In this document: piece after piece, positions 24,629 to 32,269 of the stretch
Position numbering within the stretch: the first letter of the stretch is position 1
Layout of the letters: each line of letters starts with the position of its first letter
Assembly: GCF_900142445.1 (NCBI RefSeq)
Contig: NZ_FRAV01000047.1
Location: 1-37,797, forward strand
Origin: Chryseobacterium polytrichastri
Lineage (GTDB): Bacteria; Bacteroidota; Bacteroidia; Flavobacteriales; Weeksellaceae
Direction: 5' to 3'
Length of the DNA stretch: 37,797 nt
Translations under genes and position numbers: made by a program
The notes under the pieces: model-generated
What the model was told of the DNA's origin: nothing
Database searches by the model: none
Seen by the model: only the letters and a program-made list of their open reading frames with translations

Positions 24629-25396
24629 TTAGACATTAAAAGCTTTTGTATCTTTTGTGGTTGAAATAGTATCCATCCTAAAAGTCGAATACTTTTCACG
24701 TTCCAAAAATACTAATAAATCTGTCAAAACATTATACGTTTTTTCTGAAGTATCATGAAGAAGAATAATGCTTCCTTTCTTTAGATTGTGGGTAACTCGT
24801 TTATAAATTTTCTTTTCGTTGTCTGTGATTGTATCTAAAGAACGGACATTCCAGCCGATGCTTTTTTTGTGAGTTCTTTTAATAGCTTTAGCAATATTCG
24901 GATTGGTAACGCCAAATGGAGGACGGTATAAATTGGTCTTGATATTTCCGACTTTAGAAATAATTTCATCACACTTTTCAATCTCTTCAACCATTTTTGA
25001 GGTAGACAAAAATCCTGTGTTGTTGGAGTGAGATAAGGTGTGATTTCCAACTGTATGTCCTTCTGCAATAATTCGTTGGAAAGTTTCGGGATATTTTTCA
25101 ATCTGTTTTCCAATACAGAAAAACGTTGCTTTTATCTGGTTTTCTTTTAATAGATCAAGGAACTTCGGGGTAAACTCAGTCGGACCGTCATCAAAAGTTA
25201 AAGCAACTTCCTTGACTTTCGTTCTTTTATGCGTCAAACTATTGACAAAATATCCTAATTCAATATCGAAAGATCCCCAAACGACCACCGCCGAAAAAAA
25301 TAAGAAACAAAACAGATACACCCAAAAAGTCCCATGAAATGCATAAATGAATACATTGCAGGAAAGATAAAATAGAATAAACAGATAGTGTTTCAT
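24629..25396 (-). CDS. NodB-domain polysaccharide deacetylase, membrane-anchored
   Basis: 255 residues with one or two N-terminal hydrophobic segments (about 2-45). The NodB domain contains TFDDGP at 67-72 (D69/D70), the metal-binding NHTLSH (H119 and H123), YRPPFG and LLHDTS. These are the complete metal and catalytic sites of carbohydrate esterase family 4. It could act on peptidoglycan or an envelope glycan that anchors the pigment; the same family recurs in aryl polyene clusters. I start at the ATG at 25396. A longer frame begins at 25426, but that codon lies inside a dispersed repeat (25424 onward) and adds ten residues with no support. A 223-base repeat-filled spacer separates it from the upstream ketosynthase partner. 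Confidence 0.87.
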   Translation of the reverse strand: MKHYLFILFYLSCNVFIYAFHGTFWVYLFCFLFFSAVVVWGSFDIELGYFVNSLTHKRTKVKEVALTFDDGPTEFTPKFLDLLKENQIKATFFCIGKQIEKYPETFQRIIAEGHTVGNHTLSHSNNTGFLSTSKMVEEIEKCDEIISKVGNIKTNLYRPPFGVTNPNIAKAIKRTHKKSIGWNVRSLDTITDNEKKIYKRVTHNLKKGSIILLHDTSEKTYNVLTDLLVFLEREKYSTFRMDTISTTKDTKAFNV

Positions 25397-25423
25397 CTTT
25401 TTATTATTTTGATTTTGAGCTGT

Positions 25424-25590
25424 CATTCAGAGCGAAACGAAGTATAGCCTGGAATCTAAACTTAATATTCTTAATAACTTAACACCAAACTTAATGGTTT
25501 AATTTGAAACATTAAGAATTAATTTAGTTGTTAAGAGTATTAAGAGATTCTTCCTTCGTCAGAAATCAAAGATTCGGCGTAGCCAATGAC
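25424..25590. repeat. Composite dispersed repeat with nested inverted arms
   Basis: The element opens with GTCATTCAGAGCGAAACGAAG and a GAATCTAAA block and closes with AGAGATTCTTCCTTCGTCAGAAA and GATTCGGCGTAGCCAATGAC, so outer arms are partly inverted repeats. Inside, CTTAATATTCTTAATA (from 25461) is mirrored by GTTAAGAGTATTAAG near 25540-25553. It shares its arms with the element at 13802-13880. It fills most of the 223-base spacer 25397-25619. CAAACTTA at 25486-25493 reads TAAGTTTG on the minus strand, a promoter-like match within it. Confidence 0.6.
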
Positions 25591-25619
25591 AAGCATATCG
25601 TATTTACTATATTAAAAAC

Positions 25620-26681
25620 TTAAGCTCTCTCCAACAAAAGCAAACTATGATCACTTCCTCCCAAATGATTATACAAAAGAATGTTTTTAATACCTTCTCT
25701 TTTCACACCATTAATCATCATCACTTCCGGAATCTGCTGATCTTTCAGAATATGACAAGCCATAAATGTAGAAAAACCACTTGCTGTATTGAATTCCCCA
25801 CTTAAATGCTTGTAATATAACAATGCTGAATTTGGAAATAAATCCATTGCTTTAGTATAATAAATATCCGATTTAGAATCTCCACTAAAACCTAAAATCA
25901 CAGCATCAATTTCTTCAAAGGTAAGATTGTTTTTCGTTAGAAAGTCTCCGATAAAGTTTTGAATTTCATCTTGTTCTAATCTATTGTTGATTTTAATATC
26001 TCTAAGCTGAGCGTAAGAACTTTCTGTCTTCTCTTTTCCTAAAACAAAAAAGCTTGAACCTTCTCCCCAAATAACGCCTTCTGTTGTTGAGTCTAAATAA
26101 TCAACGGGAAGATTTTCTTCTTTTTTAATGGTATTGTTTAATTTATACAATTCCATTGTTCTGTCGGTTTGTTCATCCGTTGAACCTACCAAAACATGAT
26201 CAGCCTCACCATCATTAATTTGAAGTTTGGCGTCTAGCATGGAGAATTCTAAAGACGAAGAAGTGTTTACATACGTGAAATTGTAAGCGTGGCATTGTAA
26301 TGCTAAAGCAATTTGCCCGGCAACCGTATTGTGAGTGGATTGAATAAAATAAGTCGGAGTCAGAAACTCTTCATTATTATCAATCACATTTTTTAAAAAC
26401 TTTTCAGAATCTTGGGAACATCCCATTCCTGTTCCAACAATAATTGCATCAGGGTTTTCAATTCCGGCTTCTTTCAAAGCATATTTTGAGGCTACAGAAC
26501 TCATCTTTACCGTTTTAGACATTCTTCTGCTCATCGCTGGCGGAATGAATTCTTTGTAATTAGGTTCAATAGCTTTTACGATCTGAATTGAATTTTCAGG
26601 CGTAAGATTTTGGATGAAATTTTCATTTAAAGTGTCCTGAACCGAGATGCAGGCTGCACTGTTGATATACACGGCACTCAT
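25620..26681 (-). CDS. Ketosynthase-like chain-length factor (ApeC-like)
   Basis: 353-residue thiolase-fold protein, clearly homologous to ketosynthases but lacking the triad. Where KAS has TACSS this protein has NTSSS (Ser about 142), where NAHGT would lie it has GFSGDS, and where KxxxGH would lie it has KHLSGEF. It therefore cannot condense by itself and matches the chain-length-factor partner of type II polyketide synthases, ApeC in the ApeO-ApeC pair. The start at 26681 overlaps the upstream intact ketosynthase by four bases (ATGA), as expected for an obligate heterodimer; an earlier ATG adds nine residues inside that gene. Role: partner that sets chain length of the polyene. The complex is inferred from family and arrangement. 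Confidence 0.88.
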   Translation of the reverse strand: MSAVYINSAACISVQDTLNENFIQNLTPENSIQIVKAIEPNYKEFIPPAMSRRMSKTVKMSSVASKYALKEAGIENPDAIIVGTGMGCSQDSEKFLKNVIDNNEEFLTPTYFIQSTHNTVAGQIALALQCHAYNFTYVNTSSSLEFSMLDAKLQINDGEADHVLVGSTDEQTDRTMELYKLNNTIKKEENLPVDYLDSTTEGVIWGEGSSFFVLGKEKTESSYAQLRDIKINNRLEQDEIQNFIGDFLTKNNLTFEEIDAVILGFSGDSKSDIYYTKAMDLFPNSALLYYKHLSGEFNTASGFSTFMACHILKDQQIPEVMMINGVKREGIKNILLYNHLGGSDHSLLLLERA

Positions 26682-27877
26682 GATTTTGAGAAAATTAAGG
26701 TTGAACAATTTCCTCCGAACCCAAATGAGTTAGAAAGTACATGGTCGATATTCTTCTCTTTCAATTCGGTAACGGGTGTTAAATCAAATTCTTCCATTTT
26801 CGTTTTAAAATTCAAATTGGGGAAAATGATATTATTTTGAATCGCCAATAATGAATAGATAGCTTCAATTCCCGCAGCAGCAGCCAAAGTATGACCTGTA
26901 AACGCTTTTGTAGAGCTGAATTCCGGAACCTGATTTTCACCAAAGAGCCTGATCATCGCAATTCCTTCTGAAAGATCATTATTCGGAGTTGCTGTTCCGT
27001 GCGCATTGATATAATCGATGTTTTCTTTCAGTAAACCTGAAACCTTTAATGCTTTTTCCATAGCTAAATAAGCGCCTTGGCCGTTTTCCGAAGAAGCAGT
27101 TTGATGGTGGGCATCGTTGGCATTTCCATATCCGGAAAGATATCCGAGTACTTTTTTATTTTCTTTTTTAACAACTTCCTCAGATTCCAACACCAGAAAA
27201 GCGGCTGCTTCTCCAAGGTTCAATCCTTTTCTGTCATTGTCGAAAGGCGTATTATAAGAATCGGTAAGAATCATTAGGGTACTGAATCCATTCAACGTAA
27301 ATTTTGAAAGAGAATCTGTTCCACCAACAATCACGCGGTCTAACACGCCATTTTTAATAAGCTTTGCACCCATCATAATCGCGTTGGCAGCAGACGAACA
27401 AGCCGTACTGATTGTAGAAACCATGCCTTTAAGACCTAAATAATCTGCAATGGCTAATGATGAATTTCCTGCGTCATGAGAGTCTATATATTTTTGCTTT
27501 TCAGGAAAGTCTTCGTAGGAGTAGAAATACTTTTCGGTGATATCCATTCCGCCAACGCTTGTTGAAGAAATTAACCCCGTTTTGTAGCCGTTGATATCTG
27601 ATATACCGGCACTTTCTACCGCTTCTTTTGCAGCAACCATACCCAATAAAGCGGTTCTTGTTACATTATTATCTTCATTAAGCTGAAGTTTTTGTACCAA
27701 TTCTTCATTAGATAGTTTTATCTCGCCTGTTTTAATATTTCCGATGTGGCGGGTTTCAAACAACTGAATATCTGAAATTCCGTGTTTTCCGGAAGTGAGC
27801 GAAATGAAATTTTCTTCCACATTGTTACCGATGGAAGAAATGATGCCCATTCCTGTTATGGCAATTTTTTGACTCAT
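26678..27877 (-). CDS. Beta-ketoacyl-ACP synthase II type (ApeO-like)
   Basis: 399 residues with the complete triad: C160 (STACSSA), H293 (NAHGTATP) and H329 (KAFTGHTLAAAG). The sequence is the most canonical FabF-like one of the window. Its stop overlaps the start of the dead homologue by four bases, so the two are translated as a pair. It most likely performs the repeated decarboxylative condensations with malonyl-ACP that build the polyene. An 87-base spacer with a dispersed repeat separates it from the carrier protein gene upstream. A second function in fatty acid synthesis is unlikely, given the partner. Confidence 0.92.
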   Translation of the reverse strand: MSQKIAITGMGIISSIGNNVEENFISLTSGKHGISDIQLFETRHIGNIKTGEIKLSNEELVQKLQLNEDNNVTRTALLGMVAAKEAVESAGISDINGYKTGLISSTSVGGMDITEKYFYSYEDFPEKQKYIDSHDAGNSSLAIADYLGLKGMVSTISTACSSAANAIMMGAKLIKNGVLDRVIVGGTDSLSKFTLNGFSTLMILTDSYNTPFDNDRKGLNLGEAAAFLVLESEEVVKKENKKVLGYLSGYGNANDAHHQTASSENGQGAYLAMEKALKVSGLLKENIDYINAHGTATPNNDLSEGIAMIRLFGENQVPEFSSTKAFTGHTLAAAAGIEAIYSLLAIQNNIIFPNLNFKTKMEEFDLTPVTELKEKNIDHVLSNSFGFGGNCSTLIFSKS

Positions 27878-27896
27878 TTTATCTTATAATGTAACA

Positions 27897-27960
27897 GTGT
27901 ATCAATTTAACCGTTTACCAATATTATTACATTGTTAAACTGATACATTGCTAGATTGAC
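27897..27960 (+). repeat. ACATTG-type tandem repeat block, copy 2
   Basis: ACATTGTTAAACTGAT (27929-27944) and ACATTGCTAGATTGAC (27945-27960) follow an ATCAATTTAACCGTTTACCA block. The whole stretch aligns with 9530-9593 over about 60 bases, in the same orientation. Here it occupies the spacer between the carrier protein stop and the ketosynthase start, which read on the other strand. Confidence 0.6.
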
Positions 27961-27964
27961 TCAT

Positions 27965-28222
27965 TTATTTTGTTCTGTTTTCTTCGATGAATTTTGCCAT
28001 CGTATCGATAGATTGAAAAATTTCCTTTCCTTTTTTAGGATCGGCTAATTTTATTCCATAATCTTTGTCAAGAAGAACGATCAACTCTAAAGCATCGATA
28101 GAATCTAATCCTAAACCTCCTCCGAATAACGGATCAGTATCTTTGATTTCTTCTATAGAAACATCTTCAAGATTAAGTACTTCGATAATTTTGTGCTTTA
28201 ATTCAGTTTGTAAGTTTTCCAT
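27965..28222 (-). CDS. Acyl carrier protein
   Basis: 85 residues with attachment serine S41 in GLGLDSIDALEL, an acidic helix bundle of the usual length. The loop before the serine, FGGGLGLDS, is glycine-rich. It precedes the KS/CLF pair by 87 bases and is their natural acyl donor or acceptor. Two carriers per cluster (compare 10823-11077) parallel ApeE and ApeF of the proteobacterial system, though which is which cannot be told. Confidence 0.92.
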   Translation of the reverse strand: MENLQTELKHKIIEVLNLEDVSIEEIKDTDPLFGGGLGLDSIDALELIVLLDKDYGIKLADPKKGKEIFQSIDTMAKFIEENRTK

Positions 28223-28274
28223 AATTTATTTAATGTATAATATAATAGTCACCGCATATAAGAATTATCTAATT

Positions 28275-28835
28275 CTACCTTGACATTGGAGGAGGAGGTA
28301 ATTGCTTTTGCGGTAAATAATTGTCTATTTGATTTTGTTTAAGAATATCTATTTGCAATTTATTGAAATCGATATCAAATTTTGAAATTTTTGCGACATT
28401 TTGCTGTGAATAAATTGTTTTTTCAAGCATTTTTAAAACTTCGCTAAATTCAGAATTCATTAAAGGTAAAATAAAACATATTTCTTTTTTCTTTCCATTT
28501 TTTTGAAACGAAATGTAGTTTCTATTTCCAGCGTAAAAATGATTTGGATCCAACTGCCTTTTTGCAATAAAGTTTTCAAGGTCTTCTTTACCTAATTTAT
28601 TTATTGATTTAATTTCAGCATCATTCAATTGATAGGAATAATAAGTCTCAGTTTTATATCCATTAATATACACATTTAGCATTCCATTTTTATCTATAGT
28701 AGAATATGAACTAAATTCTATTTTATCTGATGAATTAATATCATAACTAGTTAATTGAAAATTCTCAAGTTCAACCTTTTGGGCATAACTTGTAAAACCT
28801 AATATAAATGTTAACAATAAAAAGATATTTTTCAT
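28275..28835 (-). CDS. Secreted protein of unknown function
   Basis: 186 residues with a clear signal peptide ending TSYAQ (about residue 18). The mature part is beta-rich then helical, rich in Asn, Ile, Lys and Tyr, and ends in a proline run (QLPPPPMSR). I recognise no family. It sits in the operon between the half-ketosynthase and the carrier protein with 37- and 52-base gaps, looser than neighbours. The coding strand seems even more AT-rich than surrounding genes, which would fit later insertion of this gene into the cluster, but I did not compute composition. Confidence 0.75.
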   Translation of the reverse strand: MKNIFLLLTFILGFTSYAQKVELENFQLTSYDINSSDKIEFSSYSTIDKNGMLNVYINGYKTETYYSYQLNDAEIKSINKLGKEDLENFIAKRQLDPNHFYAGNRNYISFQKNGKKKEICFILPLMNSEFSEVLKMLEKTIYSQQNVAKISKFDIDFNKLQIDILKQNQIDNYLPQKQLPPPPMSR

Positions 28836-28872
28836 ACTATAAAAATTACTAATCAGATTTGATTGTTGGAAT

Positions 28873-29412
28873 TTACTTGTTTAGCAAATATACAAAAGCT
28901 TTGTAACTTTCCTGATATAGCTCTACCCAGCCACAGAGTACCTTTTCAGCCTTTCCTGACTGTAAGATCTGTTCTGAGTAATCATTTAAAAATTTTTCAT
29001 CAAATTCATCCAAAACAAAAAAAGTATTCTCTGTCTGCATTGTATGTCTAATGCTAATTTCACCCACGCAGATGTTGGGCAACGTGTATACAAAAACAGC
29101 TGGGCTCGGAAAGAAATTGTCCTGAGAGTTGATGCTTTCCTGATATTTAAAATCAGTATCTAAACTTGATGATCTGTTGGCCAAAACAATTGCTGTTTGG
29201 CTATGATCTCCGTCTTTTAAAATCATTTCGGAAGCCAGAAAAGCGAGTTTGCTTAAGTTATCCATTTTATGAAATTTAGGATAATTTACTTCTAAACTTT
29301 TATAAGCTTCTTTGGCAAATTCTGAAAATACTTCAGATTGACTTTCGAAAATAACGTCTTCATTGACGGTTATTTTTGAGTTTTCTATGGTGCAAATGTC
29401 TGTTTTCTTCAT
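28873..29412 (-). CDS. Half-size ketosynthase-like protein
   Basis: 179 residues that resemble only the N-terminal half of a ketosynthase. SSSLDTDFKYQESI and SPAVFVYTLPNICVGEISIRH recall the KAS region before and around the nucleophile, and the aligned active-site position is not a TACSS motif; no GTxT or GHxxAAG histidine block exists. It follows the intact ketosynthase (29417-30586) by four bases. Proteins of this type occur next to KAS genes in flexirubin-like clusters. It may be a non-catalytic partner for that KAS, like the chain-length factor is for the other. No frameshift or remnant of a second half was found downstream, so I treat it as a genuine short protein rather than a pseudogene. 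Confidence 0.7.
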   Translation of the reverse strand: MKKTDICTIENSKITVNEDVIFESQSEVFSEFAKEAYKSLEVNYPKFHKMDNLSKLAFLASEMILKDGDHSQTAIVLANRSSSLDTDFKYQESINSQDNFFPSPAVFVYTLPNICVGEISIRHTMQTENTFFVLDEFDEKFLNDYSEQILQSGKAEKVLCGWVELYQESYKAFVYLLNK

Positions 29413-29416
29413 CGTA

Positions 29417-30586
29417 TTAACATTTTTCTAAAACAATTGCTGCATTACACCCACCAAAACCTGAAGCTGTTTTCAAAATATATTTGATTTCCGCAGGTTG
29501 GTTTTCTTTAATAATATGTAAAGGCTGGGAAACTCCCATTTCTTCAAAGTTTTTTGATGAAATTAAGGTATTGTGAAGGGCGCTTTCCATAGATATAATA
29601 CTTTCCAATAAACCTGATGCTCCTAAACAGTGTCCGTAAAAACCTTTCATGCTGTTGAGGGGAACATTTTGTAATTCCATTCTGTTGAAAGCAATGGCTT
29701 CCATTTCGTCGTTATATATTGTGGCAGTTCCGTGAGCAGATATAAAATTGATTTGTTCTGCTGAAACTTTAGCCTCTGTCATTGCATTTTTGATGCTTGC
29801 ATACAATCCGTCTCCTGTTCTTGAAGGTCCGGAAATGTGATTTGCATCGTTAATGGCTGAATCTCCTGATATTTTAAAACTAAACTTTTCGTTTGAAATT
29901 GCTTCGTCACTTCGTTCCTCGCAATGACCTGTAATAAAAGCTGCTGCTGTAGCTTCACCAATATTGATTCCGCTGCGGTTTTTATCATAAGGTTGGCAAG
30001 GTTTGCTTCCGATGGCTTGAAAAGAATTGAATCCTGAAATCACAAACTCTGAGATCTCATCTCCAGCCACAACAAACGCATCTTTATATCTTCCTGCCTG
30101 AATCATATTTTTAGCAATAGCAATGGCCATTACTCCTGAAACGCATGCATTAGAGACAACAAGGGGTTTGGTTTTAAATCCGAAAAAGTCAGCGATTTTT
30201 TGTGCTAGACTTGAAAGATAAGCACCTTCCGGTAAAGTTGCTTTATTCTTTAATAAGCTTATATTTCCTTTTGTTGTTGATAAAATAAAAGCCGTTTCTT
30301 CTGTAATGTTATGTCTTTTCACCAAAGGTTTTAAGCTTAACAAAAACATTTTTTCAAGTCTTGTGAAATTCGTATTGTCATTGTGAGCCGAGTCGAAGAA
30401 CTTGTTGAACTCTTCTTCCAATTTTTCAGAATCGATGATAGAAGCATAAAAAGCTTCCTGATTTTCGATCACTTTATGTTTTGCGACTCCTGATTTTCCT
30501 TGTAGTAAGGCATTCCAATTGGATGCAACATCAAATCCTAAAGGAGTGACGCAGTTGTAATCTGTGATGTAAACTTCTTTTCTCAT
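29417..30586 (-). CDS. Beta-ketoacyl-ACP synthase with in-frame repeat insertion
   Basis: 389 residues with an intact triad: C148 (VSNACVSG), H285 (SAHGTATI) and H319 (GFYGHCLGASG). Residues of about 220-231 (GHCEERSDEAIS) are encoded by a dispersed repeat element (29895-29928) and extend the loop after the GEATAAAFI strand, before FKISGDSAIND. Flexible loops there tolerate length change, and the frame is kept, so the enzyme is probably active. It is four bases upstream of the half-ketosynthase and its start overlaps the thioesterase gene by four bases. Candidate role: initiation or a second chain (for example the alkyl part) in pigment synthesis. Which chain it builds is unknown. Confidence 0.88.
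   Translation of the reverse strand: MRKEVYITDYNCVTPLGFDVASNWNALLQGKSGVAKHKVIENQEAFYASIIDSEKLEEEFNKFFDSAHNDNTNFTRLEKMFLLSLKPLVKRHNITEETAFILSTTKGNISLLKNKATLPEGAYLSSLAQKIADFFGFKTKPLVVSNACVSGVMAIAIAKNMIQAGRYKDAFVVAGDEISEFVISGFNSFQAIGSKPCQPYDKNRSGINIGEATAAAFITGHCEERSDEAISNEKFSFKISGDSAINDANHISGPSRTGDGLYASIKNAMTEAKVSAEQINFISAHGTATIYNDEMEAIAFNRMELQNVPLNSMKGFYGHCLGASGLLESIISMESALHNTLISSKNFEEMGVSQPLHIIKENQPAEIKYILKTASGFGGCNAAIVLEKC
29895..29928. repeat. GTCATTGCGAGG-type repeat inside the KAS gene
   Basis: On the minus strand this reads GTCATTGCGAGGAACG followed by AAGTGACGAAGCAATTTC, the well-known flavobacterial dispersed element whose translated frame gives HCEERSDEAI. It lies wholly inside the coding sequence at 29417-30586 and keeps the reading frame. 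No second arm is present, so this is a partial copy. Confidence 0.85.
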
Positions 30587-31008
30587 AATCCCATTTTATC
30601 TTTCCAAGCTTGAAAAAACTCGGGATTATACAAGCATAAATTATTATCAGAATCTAAGAAAACCTGAATGGTTTCTCCGCTGCAAACCAATTTATTGTCT
30701 TGATTAAAAAGTTCATATCTGTAAATCAATTTCGCTGCAGTTGAATTAACAAAAGTGGTTACGATATTGAAGGTTTCTCCATATTTTAAAGGCAGAAAAT
30801 GTTCGCAAGTACTTTTTATGATAGGCGTTACGAATCCTGCTTTCTGGATATCAAGATAAGTTAAGCCATGCTGTCTTCCAAAAGCTTCTCTTCCGTCTTC
30901 GAAATACACAATGTAATGGCCATGCCAAACAATTCCCAAAGGATCTGTCTCATTGAATCGTACTCGTACTTCCTCAGTACACTGGATTGGTTTTTCGTTA
31001 GACTGCAT
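30583..31008 (-). CDS. 4-hydroxybenzoyl-CoA thioesterase family (YbgC-like) hotdog
   Basis: 141 residues. The 4HBT pattern is FNETDPLGIVWHGHYIVYFEDGREAFGR at about 18-45, with D22 as the expected catalytic aspartate. It would hydrolyse or edit acyl thioesters, releasing stalled or finished chains. I choose the ATG at 31008 because an AGGA lies eight bases before it, a good ribosome binding site for this genome, and it overlaps the permease stop by 11 bases. In-frame ATGs at 31023 and 31062 are alternatives; the longer forms would overlap the permease further. Stop overlaps the ketosynthase start by four bases. Confidence 0.85.
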   Translation of the reverse strand: MQSNEKPIQCTEEVRVRFNETDPLGIVWHGHYIVYFEDGREAFGRQHGLTYLDIQKAGFVTPIIKSTCEHFLPLKYGETFNIVTTFVNSTAAKLIYRYELFNQDNKLVCSGETIQVFLDSDNNLCLYNPEFFQAWKDKMGL

Positions 31009-32269
31009 TTTGTTTCCTTTCATAAAAAATTGAAATAGTGACCATGGCAATATAAAATACAAATAATAAAGCCAGTTCTTTTGCTATACCAGCGATTCCG
31101 CTGTTTCTTAAAATAATGTCGTAATAAGCATTCAATCCCCAGTTCATGGGTGAAAATTTAGCAACTGTCTGCATAAATTCGGGCATTAAGAATACGGGAA
31201 CCCATATTCCTCCAACGGCTGCCAATACAACCACAGAAGTCGCACCAAACGGTGCAGATTGTTCCTGGGTATCTGCCAGAGTTCCTAACAAAACTCCGAA
31301 GCCAATTGCGGCTAATCCTGCAAAAATAGTAACGATAATGAGATGGAACATTTTTCCTGTTACATCAAACTGAGGTAAATTCATATAAGGGAAAAGGTAA
31401 ACTCCCACCGCTACCATCAATAAAAACTGAATGATACAGATGATTAAATAGGTACATGTTTTTCCTAAAATATGAATATAATAAGGCGTTGGACTCACTC
31501 TTACTCTTACACTCGTTCCCTGACTTTTTTCTTTCACTAAGTTAATAGAAAGCGGAACGACGATGAAAAATATCGCAAAAAGCGCCCAAGCCGGAACATT
31601 ATGCTGAACAGAATTCGGTATAATGTCCATTTTCCCTTTTGTAGGGGTAATTTCTTTGAAACTGATTAAGTTTTTATTTTCATCCAGATTTTCGGTGGTT
31701 CCCAATTGATCCTGAAAGGCTTTGTAGATCTTTTTATTTTCAATCTCAAAAACCATTTTATTAACGGCATTCATTACATTGTTTTTGAAACCGATATTGG
31801 TTGCCGGATCAAAGTACAAGTGAATGTCTTTGGCTTTTATGTCAACATTCTTTTTTACAGAAGCAGCATCTGCCTCAATTCCAAATGAGCTTACAATGGT
31901 CTGAACCTTAGAATCAATATTTGCATTTAAATCTTTCGTTAAATTTTCAGGAATGACGATGGCCATTTGATAATCCCCTGAAAAAACAGCGTCTTGAGCA
32001 GATTTTTCATTGTAATTGGTTACTAAGTCGAATGTTTTACCATTTTCGAGCTCGTGTTTTATATTTTTTGAAATTTCAGATTTGTCGTTATCAATAAAAA
32101 TAATCGGAATTTTTGAACCTTCCAGATTTTTAAAAGTAGAATCCTGAATTAAAGTGATTGTGATAATCAACAATAAAGGCATCACAAAAATAATGACGAT
32201 TCCACCGATATCTCTTTTCAATAAAAGGATTTCCTTAACGAAACTTCTCCACAATTTATACAACAACAT
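30998..32269 (-). CDS. ABC-2 type transporter permease
   Basis: 423 residues. One transmembrane segment near the N-terminus (about 20-42) is followed by a large extracytoplasmic domain (about 45-220) and then five more hydrophobic segments, the DrrB/YhhJ-type layout of ABC-2 export permeases. It pairs with the ATPase encoded immediately upstream, overlapping by 14 bases. In the cluster it probably exports or flips the pigment or an intermediate across the inner membrane. Known proteobacterial aryl polyene clusters often use an MMPL/RND exporter for this step; none is present here, so this transporter may take that place. Confidence 0.88.
   Translation of the reverse strand: MLLYKLWRSFVKEILLLKRDIGGIVIIFVMPLLLIITITLIQDSTFKNLEGSKIPIIFIDNDKSEISKNIKHELENGKTFDLVTNYNEKSAQDAVFSGDYQMAIVIPENLTKDLNANIDSKVQTIVSSFGIEADAASVKKNVDIKAKDIHLYFDPATNIGFKNNVMNAVNKMVFEIENKKIYKAFQDQLGTTENLDENKNLISFKEITPTKGKMDIIPNSVQHNVPAWALFAIFFIVVPLSINLVKEKSQGTSVRVRVSPTPYYIHILGKTCTYLIICIIQFLLMVAVGVYLFPYMNLPQFDVTGKMFHLIIVTIFAGLAAIGFGVLLGTLADTQEQSAPFGATSVVVLAAVGGIWVPVFLMPEFMQTVAKFSPMNWGLNAYYDIILRNSGIAGIAKELALLFVFYIAMVTISIFYERKQNAV

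Noticed and set aside
25397..25426. A start ten codons upstream for the polysaccharide deacetylase
   Set aside because: That ATG lies in the first bases of a dispersed repeat; the ATG at 25396 starts directly with the membrane anchor.
28873..29412. Pseudogene interpretation of the half-size ketosynthase
   Set aside because: The frame is open, closely spaced to its neighbours, and no second half remains downstream, so a genuine short protein is more likely.
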